Source: Bacteroidota bacterium (GTDB taxonomy: Bacteria; Bacteroidota; Bacteroidia; NS11-12g; UBA955). From it: a DNA stretch of 64,000 bases. Both the position numbers and the translations under genes were made by a program. Positions 10,753 to 20,165 of this stretch are shown here, piece after piece. Within the stretch, counting starts at the first letter, position 1, and every line of letters begins with the position of its first letter. The DNA lies in assembly GCA_027488835.1 (NCBI GenBank), contig JAIYAW010000001.1, positions 424,254 through 488,253 on the forward strand. The letters run 5' to 3'. A model generated the notes under the pieces. It was not told the origin of the DNA. It saw only the letters and a program-made list of their open reading frames with translations, and searched no databases.

Positions 10753-11882
10753 AAATAATTCACGTAGTTTCTTCCATCGATGAGTCAACAGGTGGGCCTG
10801 CCAGGAGTATCACAACAGCTGTTCAAGGTTTATTGGACCTGATCGAAATTGATGTCCAAATTTTTACAGGAAAATCAAAAAAGCCGGTAACTGAATTGTT
10901 GAAACATTCTGATAGAGTGCTTAACTTTTTTAATTTGGAATTTTTAGGCAAATTTGAAAATTTCAGTCAAAGTTTTGTTCAAACGGATCATTTGATTCTT
11001 CATGGGCATGGAATGTGGGATTTACCAATACACCAAATGAGTTTGCTTGCGAGAAAACATAAAATACCATACATTCTAACTTCACATGGAATGCTAGAGC
11101 CTTGGGCCCTTGCTCATAAGGGGTTTAAAAAGAAGTTAGCGCTACTTGCTTACCAGGCAAAGGATTTAAATTTTGCAAATTGTATTCAAGCTACCTCAGA
11201 AATGGAGGCAGAGAATATCCGAAAATTGGGTTTTAAAAATCCAATTGCAATTATTCCTAACGGAATTCGAGTTTCTGAATATCCAGTTAATTCAGTGAAT
11301 AATGAAACTAGAAGAGTATTGTTTCTTTCAAGAATTCACCAAGTAAAAGGGTTGGAGTTTTTAATAGAAGCCTGGTTGAGATTGCCTTTCGATATCAGAA
11401 GAAATTGGAAATTAGAAATTGCCGGTAACGGAGAAGATTTATATGTCAAACAAATAAGACAATTAATATCAAATATGAATCTCGAAAATGAGGTTTCCTT
11501 TTTGGGTCCATTGTTTGATGATAAAAAATTGGAAGCCTATTCAAATGCAGATGTTTTTGTTTTACCTACATTTAGTGAGAATTTTGGGATGGTCGTTGCT
11601 GAGGCAATGGCAAGTGGATTGCCTGTTATAACCACCAAAGGAACTCCTTGGGAGGAATTAGAAACTATGAATGCGGGTTGGTGGATTGATATTGGCGTTG
11701 ATCCTCTGGTAGTTGCATTGTCTGACGCAATGGCTCAATCAAAAGAGACTTTATCAAACATGGGACAAAACGGTAGAAAATTAATTGAAGAAAAATATAG
11801 TGTTGAAATAGTTTCCCAACAAATGTTCGCGCTCTATGAATGGTTACTTCAGAAAGGTCCTAAACCTAATTTTGTTATATGA
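10749..11882 (+). CDS. Glycosyltransferase family 4
   Basis: STGGPARSI, VLFLSRIHQVKGLEFLIEAW, LPTFSENFGMVVAEAMASGLPVITT. Confidence 0.92.
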   Translation: MKIIHVVSSIDESTGGPARSITTAVQGLLDLIEIDVQIFTGKSKKPVTELLKHSDRVLNFFNLEFLGKFENFSQSFVQTDHLILHGHGMWDLPIHQMSLLARKHKIPYILTSHGMLEPWALAHKGFKKKLALLAYQAKDLNFANCIQATSEMEAENIRKLGFKNPIAIIPNGIRVSEYPVNSVNNETRRVLFLSRIHQVKGLEFLIEAWLRLPFDIRRNWKLEIAGNGEDLYVKQIRQLISNMNLENEVSFLGPLFDDKKLEAYSNADVFVLPTFSENFGMVVAEAMASGLPVITTKGTPWEELETMNAGWWIDIGVDPLVVALSDAMAQSKETLSNMGQNGRKLIEEKYSVEIVSQQMFALYEWLLQKGPKPNFVI

Positions 11883-12433
11883 AAACTGTTGATTTATCAA
11901 TTTATAAAAACCAATTTGGTTTTAAAAATAAATTAACTCGTTTACTTTGGAACATTGTCTGGCTATTTCTGGCTAAGCCCTTTCCAAGAAGTTTGGGGAA
12001 TCAATGGAAGTTGTTTTTACTTAGAACTTTTGGGGCAAAAATCCACTCAACGGCTGTAGTGTATTCAACTGTGCATATTTACATGCCTTGGAATTTAGAA
12101 ATGGCTGAATATTCGTGTTTGTCCCCTGAAGTCGATTGTTACAATGTTGCAAAAATTACTATAGGCGCTCATTCAACTGTATCTCAAAAGACTTATTTGT
12201 GCACTGCTTCTCACGATATTACGAAGTCAAATCATCCGTTGATTTATTCACCAATAATTATCCAAGATCAAGCTTGGATAGGAGCTTCGGTTTTTATTGG
12301 AATGGGAGTTAATATTGGTCAGGGTGCGGTAATTGGAGCTACTTCATCAGTTTATAAAAATGTAGAACCATGGACTGTGGTGGGAGGGAATCCAGCTAGA
12401 TTCATTAAGAAAAGAGTAATTAATAATGGTTGA
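11879..12433 (+). CDS. WcaF-like acetyltransferase (left-handed beta-helix)
   Basis: AWIGASVFIGMGVNIGQGAVIGATSSVYKNVEPWTVVGGNPARFIKKR. Confidence 0.88.
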   Translation: MKTVDLSIYKNQFGFKNKLTRLLWNIVWLFLAKPFPRSLGNQWKLFLLRTFGAKIHSTAVVYSTVHIYMPWNLEMAEYSCLSPEVDCYNVAKITIGAHSTVSQKTYLCTASHDITKSNHPLIYSPIIIQDQAWIGASVFIGMGVNIGQGAVIGATSSVYKNVEPWTVVGGNPARFIKKRVINNG

Positions 12434-13331
12434 AAATCGAATGGATATAACCGTAATTGTATTAACTTTTAATGAAAAATTGCACATTGAGAGATGTATA
12501 AATAACCTAAATCAATTTGTAAAACGAATTGTAGTAGTAGACTCTATTTCTACCGATGGTACCCAAGAATTGGCTCGAAACTTAGGAGCCACTGTTTTGT
12601 CAAACCAATTTGTAAATCATGCAAATCAATTTAATTGGGCCCTTCAAAATATTAAATTTGAAACGGAATGGGTTATGAAAATTGATGCAGATGAATATTT
12701 ATTGCCTGACCTTGTTGAAGAATTAAGCCGTAAATTGTTAACTGTTAATAGAAACGTAAATGGAATAGTTTTTAAAAGAAAACATATTTTTTTGGGAAAT
12801 CCCATGATTCGTGGTTCATATCCTGTTAAATTACTTAGGTTGTTTAGAATAGGTTTTGGTAAGTGTGAAGATCGTTGGATGGATGAGCATTTGGAAATTA
12901 CAGAAGGTGAAACAATTGAACTTAATGGAGATTTTGTTGATCATAATTTAAATCCACTTAATTGGTGGATTCAAAAACATAATGGTTATTCAATTCGGGA
13001 AGCGATTGAATTGTTAAATTTAGAATTACCTTTATTACAGGTTTCAAACAATGCCGGTATATTATCTTTACAAGCGGAACAAAAACGACAGAAAAAGTTA
13101 AAGTATGCCCGAATGCCTCTTTTCTGGCGGGCATTTTTCTATTTTATTTACAGGTATTTTTATAAATTGGGATTTTTAGAAGGGAAGGAAGGTTTCTTGT
13201 GGCATTTTTTACAAGGTTGGTGGTATAGAACCCTAGTTGATGCTAAAATTTTTGAAATTAAAAAGAGCTGTGGAAATGATCCTGAAAAAATTAAAAAGTA
13301 TATCTCAGACAATTACAATATCCGATTGTGA
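12426..13331 (+). CDS. Glycosyltransferase family 2
   Basis: ITVIVLTFNEKLHIERCINNL, VVDSISTDGTQELA, WVMKIDADEYL. Confidence 0.9.
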   Translation: MVENRMDITVIVLTFNEKLHIERCINNLNQFVKRIVVVDSISTDGTQELARNLGATVLSNQFVNHANQFNWALQNIKFETEWVMKIDADEYLLPDLVEELSRKLLTVNRNVNGIVFKRKHIFLGNPMIRGSYPVKLLRLFRIGFGKCEDRWMDEHLEITEGETIELNGDFVDHNLNPLNWWIQKHNGYSIREAIELLNLELPLLQVSNNAGILSLQAEQKRQKKLKYARMPLFWRAFFYFIYRYFYKLGFLEGKEGFLWHFLQGWWYRTLVDAKIFEIKKSCGNDPEKIKKYISDNYNIRL

Positions 13332-14077
13332 AAATTTCGATCATAACCGCAACATTCAATAGTGAAAAATTTATAGAGAATTGCTTGAATTCAATATTGA
13401 ATCAAACATATTCGCACTTTGAAATAATTATTGTAGATGGCAAATCTTCTGATAGAACCGTTCAAATTATCAATTCGTTTAGCGATTCGAGAATTCGAAT
13501 GGTTTCAGAAAAAGACAGTGGGATTTATTATGCGCTGAATAAAGGTTTGGCTCTTTGTTCCGGAGATATCATTGGTTTTTTGCATTCCGATGATTTCTTT
13601 TGTGATACCAATGTCCTTCAAAACATAGCAAATGAATTTTATTCCAAACCTTCATTGGATGGTTGTTATGGAAATCTTAAGTATGTGCATCATGTTCAAA
13701 CGAATAAGGTAATGAGAGATTGGAGATCAAAGTTGTTTAGCGAGAAAAACTTGAAATTTGGGTGGATGCCTCCACACCCTACCTTGTTTCTAAAAAAGGA
13801 AGTTTATCAATTAGTTGGTAATTTCAATACGCGCTTTCGTATTGCCGCTGATTATGATTTTCTATTGAGAATATTTCATCAACCGAAGTTGAAAATTTCT
13901 CATTTGGACATTTATATTACCAACATGAGAATTGGTGGCGCAAGCAACGGTAGTCTAAAGTCTATTTTCAGGAAATCAAAAGAAGACTATTTGGTGATTT
14001 CACAATTTAAACTTTTGGGTTGGATTACATTGATATTTAAGAATTTACGAAAAATTCCGCAGTTATTTAATTTTTAG
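13328..14077 (+). CDS. Glycosyltransferase family 2 (WcaE-like)
   Basis: KISIITATFNSEKFIENCLNSILNQTYSHFEIIIVDGKSSDRT, GFLHSDDFF. GTG start. Confidence 0.9.
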   Translation: MKISIITATFNSEKFIENCLNSILNQTYSHFEIIIVDGKSSDRTVQIINSFSDSRIRMVSEKDSGIYYALNKGLALCSGDIIGFLHSDDFFCDTNVLQNIANEFYSKPSLDGCYGNLKYVHHVQTNKVMRDWRSKLFSEKNLKFGWMPPHPTLFLKKEVYQLVGNFNTRFRIAADYDFLLRIFHQPKLKISHLDIYITNMRIGGASNGSLKSIFRKSKEDYLVISQFKLLGWITLIFKNLRKIPQLFNF

Positions 14078-14126
14078 AATGTAACAACTATTTGGTTCTT
14101 TGAACCCCCATAATTAATTTACTACA

Positions 14127-14147
14127 AGCCGCTTCGCGGCTTTTTTT
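14127..14147 (+). terminator. Rho-independent terminator of the polysaccharide operon
   Basis: agccgcttcgcggcttttttt. Confidence 0.85.
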
Positions 14148-14267
14148 ATGTCCCTTATAATTGAGTTTGTCAAAAAAACATAAAACACAAATAATCAAAA
14201 TTGGATATAAAATATGGAATTAATCAAATTCTACATTTATAAAATTTCAAACAATATAAATAAAGAA

Positions 14268-14750
14268 TTAAAATAAATTTCTTTTGACAACAGCTGGAAC
14301 ACCTGCCGCTAAAACTCCAGGTGGAATATTTTTGGTTACAACGGAACCAGCTGCAATAATTGATCCATCACCAATTGTAATTCCATGTAAAATGGTAGCA
14401 CCGCATCCAATCCAAACACCGTTTCCTATTATAATATTCTCTGAATAGCCTTCACCAGCAGCCTGTAAAATACTTCCAATTTTGTGAGTTCCTGTAACAA
14501 TACTAACACGCGAAGATATATCGCAGTTCTGGCCAATTGTAACCGTACTCTTTCCTCCAGTAATCATTGTTTCATCACCAATAAAAGTATTATCACCGAT
14601 AATTAAATTTACGGCATTAACCCTAATTCTGGCAACCCTAACATTTTTCCCAACAACGGCTCCGCTAAAAGTTAATAAAAGTCTTTTTAGGGAGAAAAGT
14701 CTCGAACTTGGAAGAAAAAATAATATTAAATTGACTATATATTGAATCAT
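14268..14750 (-). CDS. Hexapeptide-repeat acyltransferase (LbH)
   Basis: VWIGCGATILHGITIGDGSIIAAGSVVTKNIPPGVLAAGVPAVVKR. Confidence 0.85.
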   Translation of the reverse strand: MIQYIVNLILFFLPSSRLFSLKRLLLTFSGAVVGKNVRVARIRVNAVNLIIGDNTFIGDETMITGGKSTVTIGQNCDISSRVSIVTGTHKIGSILQAAGEGYSENIIIGNGVWIGCGATILHGITIGDGSIIAAGSVVTKNIPPGVLAAGVPAVVKRNLF

Positions 14751-14768
14751 AAAAAAACTGACTTTTAC

Positions 14769-15173
14769 TTAGCTATTTTTCTTCATAAGAAGGTCAATCA
14801 TTTTGTTTTGACGTTCTACAACTTCATTGAGGGATTTTATTTGCGTCAATAATAAATCTCTTTCTTCGTTTGGAAGACCGTAATTATTTACAATACCGTT
14901 CGGTGCGGAATTTGACATGGTATTGATGTTGAAAATAATGCTTTCATCGAACTGCAAAATATCAATTGCAGAAATCCCTAAAATAGCAGCAATTTCTTCC
15001 AATCGGTCAATTTTGATGGCAGATTCGCCGCGTTCAATTTTACCGTATCCATTTGTGGTGATTCCCAATTGTTTGGCAACGGATTCTTGTTTAATACCTT
15101 TTATCTCGCGTATTTTTCGAAGATTATCGCCGATTTTTTGGTACTTACTTGGGTTTTCCATTTCAACATTCAT
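14769..15173 (-). CDS. XRE-family helix-turn-helix transcriptional regulator
   Basis: IGDNLRKIREIKGIKQESVAKQLGITTNGYGKIERGESAIKIDRLEEIAAILGI HTH plus C-terminal coiled coil. Confidence 0.92.
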   Translation of the reverse strand: MNVEMENPSKYQKIGDNLRKIREIKGIKQESVAKQLGITTNGYGKIERGESAIKIDRLEEIAAILGISAIDILQFDESIIFNINTMSNSAPNGIVNNYGLPNEERDLLLTQIKSLNEVVERQNKMIDLLMKKNS

Positions 15174-15185
15174 TGTGAGTGTAAA

Positions 15186-15216
15186 TATACAAACTAACAG
15201 GAACTTTTTACAAACT
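15186..15216 (-). promoter_or_regulatory. Conserved XRE-associated promoter/operator-like element, copy B
   Basis: Minus strand gtttgtaaaaagttcctgttagtttgtatat immediately upstream of the XRE start; shared with copies A and C. Confidence 0.65.
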
Positions 15217-15344
15217 AAGAATTTTATGCGATGAATTAGATTTGTAGGGGGATGAATGGTTTTGGATTTTGACTTTTGGAATTGCAGTTAAACATAATTG
15301 GAATCAAAATTGATTTACAGAAAAATATTTAAAAGGTGATTTTC

Positions 15345-15503
15345 GTGAAATTGAAGATTATAAATCAAGAAAAAATTGAAAAAGCAATTTTTCGTGGAAC
15401 TTTTGTAGCCATGATTTTGATTGTTGTCATCGGGGCTATAATTCTTTTGTCAGAAATTGGAATTTTCAGAAATGATACCAAATACTTATTTTTACAAATG
15501 TAA
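15345..15503 (+). CDS. Possible 52-aa single-TM small protein
   Basis: GTG-initiated frame MKLKIINQEKIEKAIFRGTFVAMILIVVIGAIILLSEIGIFRNDTKYLFLQM*; basic N-terminus then hydrophobic helix. No homologue recognised. Confidence 0.3.
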   Translation: MKLKIINQEKIEKAIFRGTFVAMILIVVIGAIILLSEIGIFRNDTKYLFLQM

Positions 15504-15693
15504 ATTCTAACGGCACTGGAGACATACTAAATAGGAAAATTTGTGTCAGCAACAAAATCAATCTTCATTATTTCTCACAGAAAATTGATATTATAATCCA
15601 TCGATGTTCCGTTTGAGTTTGCCAAAATACTTGGCTATATTTTAGGTGTGTTCTTTCTATTTGATTAATCAATGATAAACAATCGCAAAATCA

Positions 15694-15720
15694 AAAAAGG
15701 CTGCATTTGCAGCCTTTTTT
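15694..15720. terminator. Rho-independent terminator, identical to 2484-2510
   Basis: aaaaaggctgcatttgcagcctttttt next to tRNA-Leu. Confidence 0.85.
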
Positions 15721-15723
15721 TGT

Positions 15724-15806
15724 GCCCAGTACTGGATTCGAACCAGCACATTCTTTCGAACTCCACCCCCTCAAGATGGCGTGTCTACCAATTTCACCAA
15801 CTGGGC
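15724..15806 (-). tRNA. tRNA-Leu(GAG)
   Basis: Minus strand GCCCAGTTGGTGAAATTGGTAGACACGCCATCTTGAGGGGGTGG...GGTTCGAATCCAGTACTGGGC; acceptor and anticodon stems pair, anticodon GAG, class II variable arm. Confidence 0.92.
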
Positions 15807-15865
15807 AAGAAGACTACAAATATAACCAATTTTAGGCGATTCTAAAAATGATACGCCCCTTATTC

Positions 15866-16561
15866 TTAGCGCTTTTTGTAAAAATACTGAGGATATACAC
15901 TCTGTGCAATCACAAATAACGCAATGGGTACAATGGCAAAATACCACATGTACAATTGCTTTTCTCCCAAGTATTCACTCGGTAAAAAGTAATGCGCAAA
16001 CACCCCTCCAATCAATAACCCGCCCAAATGTCCCTCATGAGAAATGCGATTTCTATCCGGAGTTTGTGTCAATACAATGCTGCCCAAGGTGTAAATAATT
16101 CCAAAGATCCATGCCGGTATCATTACAGGGAACAACATCAATCCAATTTGCATGTCGGGATATAAAAACATACCCACCATGATCAATCCACTTACCCCGC
16201 CCGAGGCACCAACTGCCTGGTAATTCAACTCTTCTCTGCGCACCCAAAGTGGCAACAAAGATCCGCCTGCAACCGATAAAACAAAGATGATCCAAGACCA
16301 AAACGCACCAAAAAATTGCTCAATAACGGGACCAAAATAATAAATACCGATGCCATTCATGATCAAATGAACGATACCGCCATGGATGAGTGCGGGAGAC
16401 AAAATGCGGTAATACTGTTTGTTTTTGCGGATTTGAAAACTGCTAAAAAGCAAATTATCGGCAATTTTGGGATTTCCCATGGTGCCAAAATATACCAAGG
16501 TGATAAGTGCAATTAATCCGTAAGTAAAAGGATATTCAACGTGAATGTGAGATAGGTTCAT
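15866..16561 (-). CDS. Rhomboid family intramembrane serine protease
   Basis: GGIVHLIMNGIGIYYFGPVIE, AVGASGGVSGLIM (GxSG) and a later H (GHLGGLLIGGVFAHYF). Confidence 0.88.
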   Translation of the reverse strand: MNLSHIHVEYPFTYGLIALITLVYFGTMGNPKIADNLLFSSFQIRKNKQYYRILSPALIHGGIVHLIMNGIGIYYFGPVIEQFFGAFWSWIIFVLSVAGGSLLPLWVRREELNYQAVGASGGVSGLIMVGMFLYPDMQIGLMLFPVMIPAWIFGIIYTLGSIVLTQTPDRNRISHEGHLGGLLIGGVFAHYFLPSEYLGEKQLYMWYFAIVPIALFVIAQSVYPQYFYKKR

Positions 16562-16564
16562 AGA

Positions 16565-17302
16565 TTATTCTGGAATGGCTCTGCCGCTTCCGTAAGTGTT
16601 GATTTGTGATTTGTAAAAAGTACGCGGTTTATAATATAAATTGCCACTATTAAACATATTGGCTTCAAATTGCTTTTCAGGATAAACATAGCAATCTTGC
16701 TTGGTGTAATGACGGATGTAAGCGTCGTCGCAATAGAGTTTTTTGGCATCAAACCACGATCCCTGTTCGCAACTCCAAGAGAAAATTGTACCCCGTCCCT
16801 CAAAAGAAATAGAACCTAGATTGCTGCTTCCCCCGTATAAATTTCCGCAATTCACTTTAATTATAGCCGGTTTCACAGAATGCATGTTGATGTTCAAATT
16901 GCCAGTGTATATGGTGTCTAAGCAGATCAATTCACAAGCTCCCTGAATGTTCAAATCATTCAATGTATGGATGTTAATGGTAACTTTTGGACGGACTGTT
17001 AAATCACGGGTCCAATTGTAACTATTCCCATCGGTAATGGTAAGGGTGTTGTTTTTGATGGTTGTTATAATTTTGGCATTCAGGTTTTCGAAATATTCAA
17101 TGGATACATTTTGAGGGACAGACTTGTCTTGGGTAATGTAAACCAAAAACTTTTCGCCAATGTCTATGGTGTTAAAATCATTCAAAGGACGTTGAATAGA
17201 TTGCGGATTTCCTGCTGATTTAAAAAAATCGTCAGCGTTTTTACATCCCTCAAAAGAAGACAGAAAAACAAGGAACAGCAAAAAATGATATGGTCGGAAC
17301 AT
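16565..17302 (-). CDS. Lipoprotein with DUF2807/GIN-like head domain
   Basis: LSSFEGCKNAD lipobox; FNTIDIGEKFLVYITQDKSVPQNVSIEYFENLNAKIITTIKNNTLTI matches the DUF2807 pattern. Confidence 0.75.
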   Translation of the reverse strand: MFRPYHFLLFLVFLSSFEGCKNADDFFKSAGNPQSIQRPLNDFNTIDIGEKFLVYITQDKSVPQNVSIEYFENLNAKIITTIKNNTLTITDGNSYNWTRDLTVRPKVTINIHTLNDLNIQGACELICLDTIYTGNLNINMHSVKPAIIKVNCGNLYGGSSNLGSISFEGRGTIFSWSCEQGSWFDAKKLYCDDAYIRHYTKQDCYVYPEKQFEANMFNSGNLYYKPRTFYKSQINTYGSGRAIPE

Positions 17303-17342
17303 GACTGATGCAAAGTTGCCGAAAGATTTTTACTTTTGTTGC

Positions 17343-17975
17343 ATGTCGTTTAAAAACTTATTGTTCATTTTAATGATTGCCGGTAATTGTGTTAACGCCC
17401 AATATAACCCGGAAGATGAAATGCCACCCATTGCGAGGGCTCATGATTGTATGAACAAAGGCAATTACAGAATGGCCGAAGGTATTTACCGTGAAGAGTT
17501 GCGCAAAAACAATGTGCCTGGGGTTCAGCAATTGCTTTGTCATTCTTTAATTATGCAACAGAATTTTGCCGAAGCCGATTCAACTTTGTTGAGTTTGGTG
17601 GCATTAGATAGCAATGCGGAGCAGAATTATTGGTTTTTGGCATTGAGTGCGGAACGCCAATCAGACGATAACAAAACATTGACTTTATTTAAAAAGTATA
17701 TTTCGAAAGCGAAACAAAGAATTGAAAATTCGCATGGGGTTGAAAGTGAAAATCCCAAAGCTTGGTTAAAAATGGGATCCGTTTTCAGGAGAAAAATGCA
17801 TACCAAAGGCATCAACGACCAGGAGTGGATAGAGATGGTTTATGATTACGAAGTGTATTTAAGATTGAATCCTACAGACCAATTTGCTTTCAATTTGAGG
17901 GAATTTTTAGATCAAGTGCGATTAAAAAGACCCGATCCCATGGGTGGTATATTACTTTGGGATGAGAAGTCGTAA
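17343..17975 (+). CDS. Secreted TPR-like protein of unknown function
   Basis: Signal peptide MSFKNLLFILMIAGNCVNAQ; NKGNYRMAEGIYREELRKNNVPGVQQLLCHSLIMQQNFAEADSTLLSL TPR-like. Confidence 0.6.
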   Translation: MSFKNLLFILMIAGNCVNAQYNPEDEMPPIARAHDCMNKGNYRMAEGIYREELRKNNVPGVQQLLCHSLIMQQNFAEADSTLLSLVALDSNAEQNYWFLALSAERQSDDNKTLTLFKKYISKAKQRIENSHGVESENPKAWLKMGSVFRRKMHTKGINDQEWIEMVYDYEVYLRLNPTDQFAFNLREFLDQVRLKRPDPMGGILLWDEKS

Positions 17976-17988
17976 CTTTGTAGCATAA

Positions 17989-19218
17989 ATGGTTACAGCC
18001 AATAAAAGTAAAATCATAAATGATCCATTACATGGATTTTTGGCGTTGCCAAGCGCTTTGATTTATGATGTAATTCAGCATCCGTATTTTCAACGTTTGC
18101 GCAGAATTAGGCAGTTGGGATTAAGCGAATGGGTTTATCCAGGAGCAACTCACACGCGTTTTCACCATGCTTTGGGTGCTTTGAATTTAACCATTCAAGC
18201 GGTTGAAACATTACAGCGCAAGGGAATTGAAATTACAGAGGATGAAAAAGAGGGTGTTTCTTTGGCAATTTTATTGCATGACATAGGACATGGTCCATAC
18301 AGCCATACATTAGAACATACTTTAATTCACGGTGTTCAGCATGAAGAAATTTCCTTGCAAATTATGCAAAGAATGAACATTGAATTTGACGGCAAACTTT
18401 CGTTGGCTATTGAGATTTTCAAAGGCACTTATGCTAAAAAGCCATTTTTAGGACAATTGGTTTCGGGTCAGTTGGACATGGATAGATTGGATTATTTATT
18501 GAGGGATAGTTTTTATACAGGAGTAAGTGAAGGAATTGTTGGGGCAGATAGAATTATACATATGCTCAATGTTTCTGATGGAAATTTGGTGGTTGAAGAG
18601 AAGGGAATTTACAGCGTTGAGAAATTTTTGGTAGCCCGCCGGTTGATGTATTGGCAAGTTTACTTGCACAAAACGGTGATTGCTTCGGATGCAATGTTGA
18701 TTTCAATTTTACAAAGGGCAAGGCAATTGGCAATGGCTGGCTCCACTTTGGGCACATACCATCCATTGATGCATTTTTTGTTTAAAGATGTAAATGCGAG
18801 CAATTTCGACAATGAAGCATTGGATTTGTTTTTGGCCTTAGACGATATTGATATCATGTCGAGTTTAAAGCAATGGCAGTTTCACGAAGACAAAATCTTA
18901 TCAGTTTTGTGCGGTAGGATGTTGAATAGGCAATTGCCAAAGATAAAAATTGGTCTAGAACCAATAACCGATGAAATGTTTACTTTGGTTACGCAACAGG
19001 CGGCGAATTTGTTTGGAATAAGCGAGGCACTGGCGGCTGAATTTTTTATTAAAAAAGGAATACTTGAAAATCATGCATATAAAACCGAGGGTGGGGGAAT
19101 TAGAATTTTGAGAAAAAATGGAAAAATTCAAGATGTTGCTGAGGCATCTGACAATTATAACTTGGCAGCATTAAAAGAAACGGTGACTAAGTATTACATG
19201 ATTTATTGGGAGAAATAA
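17989..19218 (+). CDS. HD-domain phosphohydrolase (dNTPase-like)
   Basis: INDPLHGFLALP, RLRRIRQLGLSEWVYPGATHTRFHHALG, LLHDIGHGPYSHTLEHTLI. Confidence 0.9.
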   Translation: MVTANKSKIINDPLHGFLALPSALIYDVIQHPYFQRLRRIRQLGLSEWVYPGATHTRFHHALGALNLTIQAVETLQRKGIEITEDEKEGVSLAILLHDIGHGPYSHTLEHTLIHGVQHEEISLQIMQRMNIEFDGKLSLAIEIFKGTYAKKPFLGQLVSGQLDMDRLDYLLRDSFYTGVSEGIVGADRIIHMLNVSDGNLVVEEKGIYSVEKFLVARRLMYWQVYLHKTVIASDAMLISILQRARQLAMAGSTLGTYHPLMHFLFKDVNASNFDNEALDLFLALDDIDIMSSLKQWQFHEDKILSVLCGRMLNRQLPKIKIGLEPITDEMFTLVTQQAANLFGISEALAAEFFIKKGILENHAYKTEGGGIRILRKNGKIQDVAEASDNYNLAALKETVTKYYMIYWEK

Positions 19219-20024
19219 TGTTTAGAAAACCGAATGCAAATAGCGACAAGGTAACTGCGAAAAAGCAACTTGGACAACATTTTTTAACCGATAAGGGCAT
19301 TGCACAAAAAATTGGCGATTTACTTGTTGATGATTTGGATGGGGTTATAGAAATAGGACCGGGTATGGGCGTCATGACCACTTCCTTGTTTGAAAAATGG
19401 GGCAATAAATTGGCGGTGATAGAAATTGATAAAGAGTCATGTGATTATTTAGGACGTCAAGAATGGGCTGAGGGATTGAAGGTCATAGAGGGAGATTTTC
19501 TAGAGATACCTTATACGGAATGGCCTGACGGTGAAAAATTGGCAATTATTGGCAATTATCCCTACAATATATCTACCCAAATTGTATTTAGAATGTTAGA
19601 ATCGGGCAAAAGGGTAGAACAGTTTGCGGGGATGTTTCAAAAAGAAGTTGCCAAAAGATTTTGCGCTGAGCACGGCAATAAAGAATACGGAATTACGAGT
19701 GTAATTTTACAAGCATATTACAATTGTAAATATGAGTTTACGGTGAATGAGGGGTCGTTTAATCCGCCACCAAAGGTAAAGAGTGGGGTAATGAGTTGTG
19801 TTTTGAGGGATGATTTACCGCAGTGCAGTTATAAAAATTTAAAACTGGTAGTAAAGCATGGATTTTCTCAGCGGAGAAAAACGTTACACAATGCTTTAAA
19901 GCCATTGACATCAGCCAACAGCAATTTTGTGATACCAGAAAAATGGCAAGGCAAAAGGGCAGAGCAATTAAGTGTTGAAGAATTTATAGAATTGTCAATT
20001 TTTTTCGAAAAGTCAACTCATTGA
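19218..20024 (+). CDS. ksgA: 16S rRNA (adenine1518-N6/1519-N6)-dimethyltransferase
   Basis: KKQLGQHFLTDKGIAQKI, VIEIGPGMGVMT, IGNYPYNISTQIVFRML. ATG overlaps the preceding gene end. Confidence 0.93.
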   Translation: MFRKPNANSDKVTAKKQLGQHFLTDKGIAQKIGDLLVDDLDGVIEIGPGMGVMTTSLFEKWGNKLAVIEIDKESCDYLGRQEWAEGLKVIEGDFLEIPYTEWPDGEKLAIIGNYPYNISTQIVFRMLESGKRVEQFAGMFQKEVAKRFCAEHGNKEYGITSVILQAYYNCKYEFTVNEGSFNPPPKVKSGVMSCVLRDDLPQCSYKNLKLVVKHGFSQRRKTLHNALKPLTSANSNFVIPEKWQGKRAEQLSVEEFIELSIFFEKSTH

Positions 20025-20165
20025 ATTATAGATAATTAATTATTTGTTAATTTTTTTTTGTGGTGAAATTATATAAAACTTAAAAAAAACATTGAAAAAT
20101 TCCCCCAACTAATGGCAGATATAAGTAAATTTGCCCTACTAAAAACCCTTTTTTGGTTTAGAAAG

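Noticed and set aside
2500-15810. Integrative element at tRNA-Leu(GAG)
   Set aside because: The tRNA 3' end faces the polysaccharide region, but no integrase and no duplicated tRNA 3' end were found near 2.5 kb, so tRNA-targeted integration is not supported.
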